Of a stretch of DNA of 64,000 nt, positions 32,400 to 40,976 are shown one piece after another. Origin of the DNA: Bacteroidales bacterium (GTDB lineage: Bacteria > Bacteroidota > Bacteroidia > Bacteroidales > UBA932); the NCBI GenBank assembly GCA_017550525.1, contig JAFZOU010000039.1, positions 1-64,000 of the forward strand. The letters are read 5' to 3'. Both the position numbers and the translations under genes were made by a program. The notes beneath the pieces are model-generated. The model worked only from the letters and a program-made list of their open reading frames with translations. It did no database searches and was not told where the DNA came from. How positions within the stretch are numbered: position 1 is the first letter of the stretch; every line of letters starts with the position of its first letter.

Positions 32400-35300
32400 A
32401 TGACATTCAAAGAATATAAGGGATTGGACCTTACCCAAACGGGAAAAGAGGTTCTGGAGAGATGGAAAAGGATGAACGCCTTCGGGAAGTCGCTTGAACT
32501 TCGCGAGGGTGCTCCTGAGTTCATATTCTTTGAAGGCCCGCCGTCTGCAAACGGAATGCCCGGCATCCACCACGTCATGGCCCGTTCCATCAAGGATGCC
32601 ATCTGCCGATACAAAACCCAAACCGGTTACCGCGTAGCGCGTCGCGCCGGCTGGGACACCCACGGACTCCCCGTAGAGCTTGGCGTAGAGAAAAAACTTG
32701 GAATCACCAAGGCCGATATCGGCACAAAGGTGAGCGTGGATGAGTACAACGCCACCTGCCGCAAGGAGGTGATGAAATACACCGCAGAGTGGGAGAACAT
32801 GACAGAGCGCGTAGGTTACTGGGTGGATATGAAAGACCCTTACATCACCTACGACAACCGCTATATTGAAACGCTGTGGTATCTCCTAAAGAAGATCTAT
32901 GAGAAGGGCCTTCTTTACAAGGGATACACCATCCAGCCCTACTCTCCTACAGACGGCACCGGTCTCAGCTCCCATGAGCTCAACCAGCCCGGCTGCTACA
33001 AGGATGTGAGTGACACCACTGCCACCGTGCAGTTTGAGATAATAAAGGACGGAGTTTCCCAGCCTCTTTACGGCACGGAAACCGTTCCCGCATACTTCCT
33101 GGCCTGGACCACAACTCCCTGGACCCTTCCTTCAAACACTGCTCTCTGCGTAGGTCCTGAGATTGAGTACATCCGCGTACTCTCCTTCAACCCCTACACC
33201 GGGGATCCTGCAGTTTACGTGCTGGCAAAGGACCTCCTTGGTGCCTGGTTCAACCCCAAGGGCGCTGAAATCCCTCTGGAGAATTATCAGAAGGGAGACA
33301 AGATTGTCCCCTACAAGGTGCTGGACGGCTGTTTCAAGGGCAAAGACCTGGTTGGTATCCGCTATCATCAGCTCATTCCCTGGTTCAAGCCAAACGGAGA
33401 CGCTTTCCGCGTAATCCCCGGAGACTATGTGACCACAAGTGACGGTACGGGTATCGTTCATATTGCACCTACCTTCGGCGCCGACGACAAACGTGTTGCC
33501 GCCGCTGCGGGAATCGGTGCCATCATGCCCATAGACAAGGACGGCAATCCCCAGGCCCAGGTAGACCGCCAGGGCCGGTTCATGCGCCTTGAAGATATGG
33601 ATTCCGCATTTGCAGCCACCGTGGAGCCTTCTTATAAGGAGTATTCCGGAAGGTATGTGAAGGCCGGCTACAAGCAGTATTTTGAGCACGTGGATGAAGA
33701 AGGCACCCTGGACATAGACCTCTGCGTAATGATGAAGGCCGATGGCCGCGCATTCAAGGTCCAGAAGCACGTCCACAGCTATCCCCACAGTTGGCGCACG
33801 GATCTTCCGGTGCTGTATTACCCGCTTGACAGCTGGTTCATCAAGGCATCGGCCGTAAAGGATGAGATGGTGGCTCTTAACAAGCAGATCACCTGGAAAC
33901 CCGCCAGCACCGGTACCGGCCGCTTCGGCCAGTGGCTGGAGAACATCCAGGACTGGAACCTTTCCCGTAGCCGCTACTGGGGTACTCCGCTGCCCATCTG
34001 GCGCACAGAAGACGGAAAGGAAGAAATCTGCATCGGCTCCGTCAAAGAGCTTTACAATGAGATTGAAAAGGCCGTAGCAGCCGGCGTCATGAGCTCCAAT
34101 CCGCTTAAGGACAAGGGCTTTGATCCGGAGGACATGAGCCTTGAGAACTACAATAAGATAGACCTCCACAGGCCTTACGTAGATTATATCTACCTTGTAT
34201 CGGCCTCCGGCAAGAAGATGACCCGTGAGACAGACCTCATTGACGTGTGGTTTGATTCCGGCGCCATGCCTTACGCCCAGGAAGGTCTCCGTAACCTTGG
34301 GAAGCCCGGTTTTGGCGCAACTGCAGACTTCATCGCAGAAGGCGTGGACCAAACCCGCGGCTGGTTCTATACCCTCCACGCCATCCACACCATGATAAGC
34401 GGCACTCCCGCTTTCAAGAGGGTGATTTCCAACGGCCTGGTGCTGGACAAGAACGGCAACAAGATGTCAAAGCGCCTTGGAAACGCCGTTGATCCTTTCC
34501 AGGCTCTGGATAATTACGGGGCCGATGCCCTCCGCTGGTATATGCTCACCAACGCAGAGCCCTGGGACAACCTCAAGTTTGACGAGGGCGGGGTGAGCGA
34601 TGTCCGCCGCAAATTCTTCGGCACGCTCTATAACACATACGCCTTCTTTGCAAGGTATGCCAACATTGACGGCTGGAAGCCTGAAAGCGGCGCCGCAGTT
34701 GTAACGGAACTTGACCGCTGGATCCTTTCCAAACTCAATACCGTCATCCGTGACGTGAGGGCGGCTTATGAGGATTATGACGTGAAATCGGCCGGCCGTA
34801 TCCTTGAGGCATTTGTCTGCGACGATGTCTCCAACTGGTATGTGCGCCTTAACCGCCAGCGTTACTGGGCAGGGGAAATGACCCCAGACAAGAAAGCGGC
34901 CTATGAGACCCTTTACAAGGTGCTTGTAGACGTTGCCGTGCTTGCCGCGCCCATCGCTCCGTTCTTCATGGACCAGCTGTACTGTGACCTTGTTCCCGGC
35001 GCTGAGAGCGTTCACTTCACGCTTATGCCTGAGGCTTCTGAGAAGGCTGTGGACAAGGACCTTGAAGAGCGTATGGCACTTGCCCAGCAGGCAACATCCC
35101 TTATCCTTGGTATCCGCAAGAAAGTGAATATCCCGGTGCGTCAGCCGCTCCAGAAGGTGATGATCCCCGTTATCTCAGACAAGGTGCGCCGTCAGCTTGA
35201 AGAGGTGAAGGGCATCATCCTCACTGAGGTCAACGTGAAGGAGATGGAGTTCATCGAGGACGCTTCCGGTATCATGACTCTCCGCATCAAACCCAACTTC

Positions 35301-35819
35301 AAGGTGCTTGGAAAAACCTACGGCGCCCGTATGAAGGAGATAGCCGCAGCTTTCGGTACGCTGGCCCAGCCTGTGATATCGGCCATCCAGAAAGCGGAAA
35401 CTGCAGGGGAGACTTACACTCTTGCCCTTCCCGGTGGTGACGTTGTCCTGAATCCCGGAGATTACGCCATTTCATCGGAGGATGTTGAGGGCTGGCAGGT
35501 TGCATCTGAGGGCTCCCTTACCGTTGCCCTTGATATCGAGGTCACGCCAGAGCTAAGGCTCGAGGGCCTTTCCCGTGAGCTTGTGAACCGTATCCAGAAC
35601 CTCCGCAAGGCTTCCGGCTTTGAGGTCACTGACCGTATCCACACCGTAGTTTACACAGACGATCCTTCACTTGCAGAGGCCCTGCAGGTGTACTCAGATT
35701 ATATCAAATCACAGACACTGTCCCTTTCCATCGGCCTAGAAAAGGCTGCCGATGCTCCTGCTGAAGCAGCAGAGGTTGAATGGACCGAGGGCACAATAAA
35801 GCTAACCGTAAAAAGATAA
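32400..35819 (+). CDS. ileS: Isoleucyl-tRNA synthetase
   Basis: A 1,139-residue class Ia synthetase. HIGH-type motif PSANGMPGIHH near residue 48 and KMSKR in NGNKMSKRLGN near residue 690, with the CP1 editing domain between (AWTTTPWTLPSNTALCVG). The long C-terminal extension lacks the Cys4 zinc site, as in eukaryote-like bacterial forms. The start MTFKEYKGLDLTQ is the usual family start; the frame extends 14 codons upstream into the leader. dksA-like and lspA genes follow closely. Confidence 0.97.
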   Translation: MTFKEYKGLDLTQTGKEVLERWKRMNAFGKSLELREGAPEFIFFEGPPSANGMPGIHHVMARSIKDAICRYKTQTGYRVARRAGWDTHGLPVELGVEKKLGITKADIGTKVSVDEYNATCRKEVMKYTAEWENMTERVGYWVDMKDPYITYDNRYIETLWYLLKKIYEKGLLYKGYTIQPYSPTDGTGLSSHELNQPGCYKDVSDTTATVQFEIIKDGVSQPLYGTETVPAYFLAWTTTPWTLPSNTALCVGPEIEYIRVLSFNPYTGDPAVYVLAKDLLGAWFNPKGAEIPLENYQKGDKIVPYKVLDGCFKGKDLVGIRYHQLIPWFKPNGDAFRVIPGDYVTTSDGTGIVHIAPTFGADDKRVAAAAGIGAIMPIDKDGNPQAQVDRQGRFMRLEDMDSAFAATVEPSYKEYSGRYVKAGYKQYFEHVDEEGTLDIDLCVMMKADGRAFKVQKHVHSYPHSWRTDLPVLYYPLDSWFIKASAVKDEMVALNKQITWKPASTGTGRFGQWLENIQDWNLSRSRYWGTPLPIWRTEDGKEEICIGSVKELYNEIEKAVAAGVMSSNPLKDKGFDPEDMSLENYNKIDLHRPYVDYIYLVSASGKKMTRETDLIDVWFDSGAMPYAQEGLRNLGKPGFGATADFIAEGVDQTRGWFYTLHAIHTMISGTPAFKRVISNGLVLDKNGNKMSKRLGNAVDPFQALDNYGADALRWYMLTNAEPWDNLKFDEGGVSDVRRKFFGTLYNTYAFFARYANIDGWKPESGAAVVTELDRWILSKLNTVIRDVRAAYEDYDVKSAGRILEAFVCDDVSNWYVRLNRQRYWAGEMTPDKKAAYETLYKVLVDVAVLAAPIAPFFMDQLYCDLVPGAESVHFTLMPEASEKAVDKDLEERMALAQQATSLILGIRKKVNIPVRQPLQKVMIPVISDKVRRQLEEVKGIILTEVNVKEMEFIEDASGIMTLRIKPNFKVLGKTYGARMKEIAAAFGTLAQPVISAIQKAETAGETYTLALPGGDVVLNPGDYAISSEDVEGWQVASEGSLTVALDIEVTPELRLEGLSRELVNRIQNLRKASGFEVTDRIHTVVYTDDPSLAEALQVYSDYIKSQTLSLSIGLEKAADAPAEAAEVEWTEGTIKLTVKR

Positions 35820-35823
35820 GAAT

Positions 35824-36225
35824 ATGGAAGAGAACACAAAGACTCGCTATTCCGACGAAGAGCTTGAGGAATTCCGCACCATCATCAACGAGATGCTGGA
35901 AAAAGCCCGCGCAGAGTACGCTACCCTCAGGGAAATCGTCACTCACGCCGGCGGTAACGATATCCTTGACACCGCTCCCACATTCAAGACTGTGGAAGAC
36001 GACGGCGCATTCCAGCTTTCAAAGGAAGAGGCCGGCGCACTTGCACAGCGTCAGTACAAGTTCATCCAGAACCTTGAGGCTGCTCTTGTACGCATTGAGA
36101 ACAAGACCTACGGCATCTGCCGCGTAACAGGTAAGCTCATCCCCAAGGAGCGCCTGCGTCTGGTTCCCCACGCTACAACAACAGTAGAAGGTAAGGCAAT
36201 ACTTGAAAAGACCGGCAGGAAGTAA
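35824..36225 (+). CDS. TraR/DksA family protein without the zinc finger cysteines
   Basis: 133 residues: N-terminal helical hairpin (coiled coil) rich in acidic residues, then NKTYGICRVTGKLIPKERLRLVPHATT, which aligns with the DksA zinc-finger region but keeps only one Cys. This degenerate form is the usual one in Bacteroidota. It probably binds in the RNA polymerase secondary channel, as DksA does in the stringent response, but this is inference. Four nt after ileS; its TAA overlaps the lspA ATG by one base. Confidence 0.85.
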   Translation: MEENTKTRYSDEELEEFRTIINEMLEKARAEYATLREIVTHAGGNDILDTAPTFKTVEDDGAFQLSKEEAGALAQRQYKFIQNLEAALVRIENKTYGICRVTGKLIPKERLRLVPHATTTVEGKAILEKTGRK

Positions 36226-36818
36226 TGAGGAATAAAGGAACATTCCTCGTCTTTCTTGGCGTCCTCCTTGTGGTCATAGACCAGGTCATCAAAGTCCTGG
36301 TCAAGACCAACATGACCCTTGGGGAAAGCATTCCCGTGCTGGGCAACTGGTTCCAGCTGGTGTTTGTGGAGAACAAGGGTATGGCCTTTGGCATGGCCTT
36401 CGGCGGAGTGATAGGGAAGTATATCCTTACAATCTTCCGCATTGTGCTGTTTGGGGCGCTATGCTGGTGGATTTCAAAGCTCCTGAAGCGCACTCCGAAG
36501 GTGCCCATGGGAGTCCTTGTAGGGCTCACGCTCATTACGGCCGGTGCGTTTGGCAACATTGTAGATTGCCTTTGCTATGGCCTCATCTTCAGTGAGTCCA
36601 CGTACACCGCAGTAGCTACTCTTGGTTCATACGCTCCTTTTATGCAGGGCAAGGTTGTGGATATGTTCTATTTCCCGCTCTGGACATGGCCAGACTGGGT
36701 TCCCGGCCTTGGCGGGCACATCTTTTTCGAGCCCGTTTTCAACTTCGCCGACAGCTGCGTAACCTGCGGAGCAATATATTTGATACTATTTCACTGGAAG
36801 TTTTTTGCAAAGGAATAA
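36225..36818 (+). CDS. lspA: Lipoprotein signal peptidase (SPase II)
   Basis: 197-residue inner-membrane aspartic protease that cleaves prolipoproteins before the lipidated Cys. Four hydrophobic helices; catalytic Asp in GNIVDCL and in NFADSC, with VENKGMAFGM between the first and second. It has an extra loop of about 25 residues (SEST...MQGKVVDMFYF) typical of Bacteroidota. This genome segment encodes at least six predicted lipoproteins as substrates. Confidence 0.94.
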   Translation: MRNKGTFLVFLGVLLVVIDQVIKVLVKTNMTLGESIPVLGNWFQLVFVENKGMAFGMAFGGVIGKYILTIFRIVLFGALCWWISKLLKRTPKVPMGVLVGLTLITAGAFGNIVDCLCYGLIFSESTYTAVATLGSYAPFMQGKVVDMFYFPLWTWPDWVPGLGGHIFFEPVFNFADSCVTCGAIYLILFHWKFFAKE

Positions 36819-36834
36819 TTTTTTCCTATCTTTG
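36804..36834 (+). promoter_or_regulatory. Bacteroidetes-type promoter of tRNA-Ser
   Basis: TTTG (36804-36807), 19-nt spacer, TATCTTTG (36827-36834); the tRNA begins 12 nt further on. The -33 box lies inside the end of lspA. Confidence 0.8.
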
Positions 36835-36845
36835 CACTCCCGTTT

Positions 36846-36930
36846 GGAGGAATGGCCGAGTGGTCGATGGCGGCAGTCTTGAAAACTGTTGTACAGCAAT
36901 GTACCGGGGGTTCGAATCCCTCTTCCTCCG
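36846..36930 (+). tRNA. tRNA-Ser (anticodon TGA)
   Basis: Acceptor stem GGAGGAA/TTCCTCC with discriminator G, anticodon loop CTTGAAA (TGA), long variable arm GTTGTACAGCAATGTAC and T-loop GGTTCGAATCC. The class II shape fits serine. CCA is not encoded. Confidence 0.95.
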
Positions 36931-36933
36931 CTC

Positions 36934-36966
36934 AGAAGCAACGCAATAATGCGTTGCTTCTTCGTT
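36934..36966 (+). terminator. Intrinsic terminator after tRNA-Ser
   Basis: Perfect 12-bp stem AGAAGCAACGCA / TGCGTTGCTTCT with loop ATAA, followed by TCGTTT. Only four bases after the tRNA end. Confidence 0.8.
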
Positions 36967-36998
36967 TCGGAATAGGGATTCGATTATCGGGCTCACGT

Positions 36999-37131
36999 TA
37001 CCCTCACCCCAAACCCCTCTCCTCGGGAGAGGGGCTCGGCGTCAGAAGACGCCGTTCGTCGCTTCGCTCCTCATTTTCCCGCCGCAGGCGGGAGGGATGC
37101 CGCGAAGCGGAATCCCTGAGGAAGAGGGAAA
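36999..37131. repeat. Long GC-rich multi-hairpin repeat (GTTACCC type)
   Basis: Starts CGTTACCCTCACCCC-AAACC like the elements at 4411 and 6701. It then carries consecutive hairpins: CCCCTCTC-CTC-GGGAGAGGGG, GGCGTC-AGAA-GACGCC, CCCGCC-GCA-GGCGGG, and GGGAT-CCGC-TTCGCGG paired ends. It also contains the CGTCGCTTCGCTCC unit found in the core of 54311-54429. It fills the convergent gap between tRNA-Ser and the RhuM-Fic gene and ends at that gene's stop. Confidence 0.65.
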
Positions 37132-38133
37132 TTAATTCTTCCTGTTAATCAGGCTCACGACGACCTTGACCATTGTATCCATCTCCTCCGTGTGACTCTC
37201 GGCAATCATCAGTGTAAGCGCAACAAGCGATGCATCGGAAATACGCTTTGTACCATCGGGCCGATATAGGATGCCATTGTTTTGCATGAACCACAGGAAC
37301 AGCGTGGCCGCAATGCGTTTGTTACCATCAACGAAAGAGTGATTCTTTACCACCAGGTAGAGCAGCATGGCGGCCTTTTCTTCGATGCTGGGGTAAAGGT
37401 CCTTACCGTCCCATGTCTGATAAATCTGGCCGATGCTACTGTGGAACGAGGCGTCTTTCTCCACGCCGAACAGGTCACTGCCGCCGAATTTATTCTTGAG
37501 GCTCTTTATGGCCTCCATTGCGTTCTCATAGGTGGCATGGAAGCGTTCGGGAGCCGTTGTGTCGGCTATCTTGAGGCTCTGATAGTCGTAAGCATCCAGA
37601 GTGTCAAGGGCGTATGTGTAGTCCCGGATGACGTCGAAGAGATCTGTCACCTGATCGGAAGACAGTAACAACTCTTTGTTGAAGACATTCTCCAGCAGGC
37701 CCATAGCCCGCTTCAGGTCCTCATACTTTTGCTCGGAAACCACGTTGCGGTTAACCACATAGCCATGTCGCATATATTCCCTTAAAATAGAAGTGGACCA
37801 AATCCTAAATTTGGTGGCTTGAACGGAATTAATCTTGTATCCGACAGAGATGATTGCATCTAGGTTGTAGTATAGAACTTTGTCTTCAGAAAGGCCTCTG
37901 GCACCACTCTGCACGGTAGTCAAAATTTCTTTGACAACCGCAGCGCGGTCCAGCTCACCACTGGCAAAGATTTTTCCCATGTGGTAAGAAACGTTCTGTT
38001 TTGTACACGCAAATAGTGCTGCAATCGCCTTCTGTGTGGCCCAAATGGTTTCGTGCTGAGAATCCACCAAGGCTTCCATTCTGACCAGTCCGTCCTCGGA
38101 CTGATAGATGACTATGTCATTTCTTTCTTCCAT
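37132..38133 (-). CDS. RhuM-type protein with C-terminal Fic/Doc domain
   Basis: 333 residues from ATG 38133. The N-terminal 180 residues match the RhuM 'virulence protein' family (TIWATQKAIAALFACTKQNVSYH, YYNLDAIISVGYKINS, FRIWSTSILREYM). The C-terminal part has a Fic/Doc-type motif HSFVDGNKRIAATLF, close to the HxFxxGNGR of AMP/phosphotransferases. The Fic core has Lys in place of the second motif Gly, as in Doc-like toxins. It may modify a host target or act in defence; no separate antitoxin gene is visible. A promoter 5 nt upstream supports this start. Confidence 0.85.
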   Translation of the reverse strand: MEERNDIVIYQSEDGLVRMEALVDSQHETIWATQKAIAALFACTKQNVSYHMGKIFASGELDRAAVVKEILTTVQSGARGLSEDKVLYYNLDAIISVGYKINSVQATKFRIWSTSILREYMRHGYVVNRNVVSEQKYEDLKRAMGLLENVFNKELLLSSDQVTDLFDVIRDYTYALDTLDAYDYQSLKIADTTAPERFHATYENAMEAIKSLKNKFGGSDLFGVEKDASFHSSIGQIYQTWDGKDLYPSIEEKAAMLLYLVVKNHSFVDGNKRIAATLFLWFMQNNGILYRPDGTKRISDASLVALTLMIAESHTEEMDTMVKVVVSLINRKN

Positions 38134-38138
38134 AATCG

Positions 38139-38170
38139 CAAAGGTATGGCTCATTCTTTTCTTATGCAAA
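38139..38170 (-). promoter_or_regulatory. Bacteroidetes-type promoter of the RhuM-Fic gene
   Basis: On the minus strand TTTG (38170-38167), 20-nt spacer, TACCTTTG (38146-38139). The ATG follows after 5 nt, which gives an almost leaderless mRNA. Confidence 0.7.
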
Positions 38171-38189
38171 TCTTTGCAAGGTTATGCAC

Positions 38190-38909
38190 TCAATACCTCA
38201 CCGAAATGCCTATTTGCATAGAATTATACATCGGCACCTGTCCCGAGTTCTTTCCGATTACCGGATTATACCCCACGCTCACGCCAATATCCTGATACCA
38301 TACTCCAGCCTTGAAACCCAAGCGGAAACCATTATTGGTGTTCAAATTATCCTGCCGCTTGATTCCGGAAATGCCTTGGATGGAATACTCATTCCTTAAA
38401 CTGGTTGTTCCGAAGGCGGGGATGACGAAAGCGCCTGCCTTCCAGTCACCAAATTCCCGGATATAGCCAATCTGCAGACCAACGTGGTTATCCGAATAGA
38501 TGGACTTGGCATTATCCCACATGGCGGGAGTAGAAACAATACTGCCGTCATCCCCGAAGGAGTATCCCTTTTGAAGGCGGTTCACATTCACGCCCCCGAG
38601 AAGGCCTGCTGAAAACACATTCCCATCCCTCCAAGGCCGATACCTCAGGGCGATAATGGACAAATCGCCATACCATCCTGAAGGCTTCAGATGTCCGGGA
38701 ACGCCTATCAGGTAATTGAATCCACCGGAAATCTCATCAAAGGTCACTATAGACCAGGTGGGTTTGAGATCCCGCTTGGTAATCCCAAAAATTGGAACTT
38801 CAAAGTTCAATTTCCTTCCCACTACCGTGGAGGTGGTATCCGGCGCCTGTGCAGAAACCTCTATTGCGATAAGGCCGGCTACAAGAATCAAAACAATTTT
38901 CTTTATCAT
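38190..38909 (-). CDS. Predicted outer-membrane beta-barrel protein, function unknown
   Basis: 239 residues with a signal peptide (MIKKIVLILVAGLIAIEVSA) and alternating amphipathic strands such as SGWYGDLSIIALRYRPW, VFSAGLLGGVNVNRL and NGFRLGFKAGVWYQDIGVSVGY, ending in an aromatic residue (VRY) as barrels do. Last gene of the ECF sigma operon, 8 nt after its neighbour. I do not recognise the family. Confidence 0.65.
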   Translation of the reverse strand: MIKKIVLILVAGLIAIEVSAQAPDTTSTVVGRKLNFEVPIFGITKRDLKPTWSIVTFDEISGGFNYLIGVPGHLKPSGWYGDLSIIALRYRPWRDGNVFSAGLLGGVNVNRLQKGYSFGDDGSIVSTPAMWDNAKSIYSDNHVGLQIGYIREFGDWKAGAFVIPAFGTTSLRNEYSIQGISGIKRQDNLNTNNGFRLGFKAGVWYQDIGVSVGYNPVIGKNSGQVPMYNSMQIGISVRY

Positions 38910-38917
38910 ATCGTAAA

Positions 38918-39361
38918 CTATTGTTTGTCAAACATATTTCTTAAATCTTCCAACGTAGCAGCCCCTTCCAGATAAAGGAGCGTAACCTTCCACTCATCCC
39001 CAACCTTCCGGGCCTGGTAGCAGAGGTAACGGTTCATCTTACCGCTTGATGCCGGCTGCACAAGCGCATAGGTCAGAAGATCACCGACCTTCTCCGTCTC
39101 CTTGACGTCAGCCTTTTCAGCATCGGCTTCTACCAAAACAGCAACCTGCCGGGTCAATGCTTCATCAACCTGGAAACTGACGCCCCGGTAAAAATCCAGC
39201 TTATAAGCCGCCATACTGCTGCCGCGGACCTCCGTTACCACCATCTGTTTGCCGGGGACCACCTTTCCCTGGAACACCGGATAACAACTGAGATCCCGCT
39301 GGGCCGATGCCGAAACCGCCAGCAGTAGGAGAGCCATCAGGGTAACAACTATCTTTTTCAT
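38918..39361 (-). CDS. Secreted protein of unknown function (DUF6108-like)
   Basis: 147 residues with signal peptide ending SASAQ. Contains VVTEVRGSSMAAYKLDFYRGVSF and TLLYLEGAATLEDLRNMF, which resemble the small Bacteroidales DUF6108 family; this match is from memory and uncertain. Its ATG overlaps the stop of the anti-sigma-like gene (ATGA), so it belongs to the sigma operon. Confidence 0.6.
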   Translation of the reverse strand: MKKIVVTLMALLLLAVSASAQRDLSCYPVFQGKVVPGKQMVVTEVRGSSMAAYKLDFYRGVSFQVDEALTRQVAVLVEADAEKADVKETEKVGDLLTYALVQPASSGKMNRYLCYQARKVGDEWKVTLLYLEGAATLEDLRNMFDKQ

Positions 39362-39780
39362 CGTTTAAACATTTCAATAAGGTTTGCTTCCGCAGGAGTT
39401 TCCCCGCCAAAGAAATCGGCCAGGGAGGCATCCACCGTTGCCATAATCATCTCCCTGTCAGAAGATTCTTCTCCGTAGGCATATCGCACCCACTCATCGG
39501 GAGAGGGTGCACTATCCTGCTTACCAAGGTTAAGGCCGATGGCTACAACCGCAACAATACTGGCAGCAACTGCCGCAAAGGAATACATCCAAACTTTCCT
39601 GGTCTCCCGCGCTTTCTTTTCCCTGCCGATGGACAGATACCCAAGTACGCCGCGGATTTCCTCAAAGTCAGGATTATCCGTCGTGGCAGCATACAGGGCA
39701 AGTGCCCGCTCCTCATCAGGAGTGGTCTCAGCGTCCCAGTAGCGCTGCATAAGGGCTTTATATGTCTCTTTCTCTGTCAT
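39358..39780 (-). CDS. Probable anti-sigma factor (single-pass membrane protein)
   Basis: 140 residues. The N-terminal cytoplasmic part of about 65 residues (YWDAETTPDEERALALYAAT) resembles Bacteroidota anti-sigma N-termini, followed by one membrane helix (MYSFAAVAASIVAVVAIGL) and a short acidic outer tail. It overlaps the sigma factor gene by 23 nt. Role inferred from context and layout. Confidence 0.65.
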   Translation of the reverse strand: MTEKETYKALMQRYWDAETTPDEERALALYAATTDNPDFEEIRGVLGYLSIGREKKARETRKVWMYSFAAVAASIVAVVAIGLNLGKQDSAPSPDEWVRYAYGEESSDREMIMATVDASLADFFGGETPAEANLIEMFKR

Positions 39781-40243
39781 CTTTCAAAGCATCTCTAAGT
39801 GTTTTTCGGGCGCGGGAGAGTTGCATCCTCACTGCGGCTGGTTCCATCCCAAGCTCTTTAGCTATATCTTCCAACGTTCGCCCTCCATATTCTTTCTCCT
39901 CAAGTATATATCGTTGGGTCTGCGTTAATTCTGTTTGTATTTTCCGGTGTAATTGGTCATAAGCAAATTCTTTCTCTTCCCGGTCCGGAGGGTCATCGGC
40001 CAAATCAGTTTCCAGGGGCAAAGATCTCTTTCGTCGACGCTCATTCAAGCTGGCATTCCGAACCGCTCTGGCGAGCAGCGCATCAGCCTCTTTCTCAGAC
40101 TGCAATGGATACTGACGCTGCCAGAGCCTCACGAAACTGTCCTGGAGGATATCCTCTGCGTCTGCCGCATCCGGCAGCATTCTACCGGAAACTACCTTCA
40201 GCTTCTGCCGAAGCCGTATGAAAGCATCAGTCAAATAATCCAT
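39758..40243 (-). CDS. ECF-type RNA polymerase sigma factor
   Basis: 161 residues. Region 2 contains DAEDILQDSFVRLWQRQYP and region 4 contains RTLEDIAKELGMEPAAVRMQ with the HTH. The start MDYLTDAFIRLRQKL at 40243 gives the normal ECF length; a longer frame upstream is basic and repeat-derived. First gene of a four-gene operon with an anti-sigma-like protein and two envelope proteins, suggesting envelope-linked control. Confidence 0.9.
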   Translation of the reverse strand: MDYLTDAFIRLRQKLKVVSGRMLPDAADAEDILQDSFVRLWQRQYPLQSEKEADALLARAVRNASLNERRRKRSLPLETDLADDPPDREEKEFAYDQLHRKIQTELTQTQRYILEEKEYGGRTLEDIAKELGMEPAAVRMQLSRARKTLRDALKDDRERDI

Positions 40244-40410
40244 CGCTGCCCTAAATGAGCATTTATTGTGCCGCTCTATTATAATAACACGCCAAGGTTG
40301 AAAACGTAACAATAAAAAGTGTCGATGCATTAAAAACAGACGTGGCTGCACCCGAAGGAGACGCAAGCGCAACGCAGCCAAATCCCGGAGGAGGAATGTC
40401 TTTTCCATCA

Positions 40411-40505
40411 AGCACGTTTTAATGCCGAAAACGTGCTCATCATAGCAGTTTTGCCATAGATGAGCACACTATTATGCCCTTTCCGTGCTCATCTTTGCTC
40501 TATGG
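40411..40505. repeat. Nested inverted repeats with AGCAC/GTGCT units
   Basis: AGCACGTTTT/AAAACGTGCT (40411-40437) is followed by GCCATAGATGAGCAC (40453-40467) pairing with GTGCTCATC (40485-40493) and CTATGGC (40499-40505). It lies in the 442-bp gene-free stretch 40244-40685, upstream of the sigma gene. The rest of that stretch (40244-40410) shows only a weak GGCTGC...GCAGCC repeat. Confidence 0.65.
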
Positions 40506-40521
40506 CCGTAGATGATCATTG

Positions 40522-40643
40522 TAATGCCGATGTGGTGGGGCTTAAATGGCTGAAACACAGCGTGTTATAAAGGTTTCTACCAGAACTGGTTCTGGTAGAA
40601 GATTGTGTAAGCGCCTGTGAATCAGTGAACTAACCTCCACCGC
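40522..40643 (+). repeat. 3'-end structured repeat, copy 6
   Basis: Starts TAATGCCGATGTGGTGGGGC and ends ACTAACCTCCACCGCC, so it has the same ends as copy 1. The centre is yet another palindrome, TTCTACCAGAACTGGTTCTG followed by GTAGAA (40575-40600). It lies about 40 bp past the stop of the winged-helix gene. Confidence 0.75.
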
Positions 40644-40685
40644 CAGAGGAGAACTCTTGGTGGTGGAAGGAGCGATAGAGGGTAT

Positions 40686-40976
40686 CTAGTTTTTTGAGAA
40701 GTAGGACATCAGGGCCTTCTGGTAGTCCTGAAGGGCAGTGGAGCCTTTGGGCGTGATGCGGCAGACGGTGTGGGAGCCGCGGCCGGCACCGCTTGTGGAA
40801 ACCTTTATGTAGCCGGCATCCTGAAGGTTTGTGAGTTGGACAGACAAGTTCCCGGACGTAGCCTTCGTGAGCCCCTTGAGGTATACGAAGTCCGCGTCAT
40901 CCAAAGAGTCCAGAGCTGCCATTATCTTGAGCCTGAGCTCGTTGTGGAGTATGGGATTAAGGTCTTTAAACTCCAT
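40686..40976 (-). CDS. Winged-helix transcriptional regulator
   Basis: 96 residues from ATG 40976: MEFKDLNPILHNELRLKIMAA, then helix-turn-helix FVYLKGLTKATSGNLSVQL and wing GAGRGSHTVCRITPKG. It fits the short MarR/PadR-like HTH_34 'ArsR-fold' regulators that are often coded with a membrane protein. Its start overlaps the preceding membrane-protein gene by 11 nt, so the pair is co-translated. Confidence 0.85.
   Translation of the reverse strand: MEFKDLNPILHNELRLKIMAALDSLDDADFVYLKGLTKATSGNLSVQLTNLQDAGYIKVSTSGAGRGSHTVCRITPKGSTALQDYQKALMSYFSKN

Noticed and set aside
33132..34388. 418-codon minus-strand frame inside ileS
   Set aside because: A shadow of the codon bias of ileS; no motif, no promoter, and fully covered by a conserved gene.
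36852..37148. 98-codon plus-strand frame starting in tRNA-Ser
   Set aside because: It is made of tRNA and repeat sequence; no protein features.
36846..37200. Attachment site at the 3' end of tRNA-Ser
   Set aside because: I looked for a second copy of the tRNA 3' end downstream and did not find one in the window.
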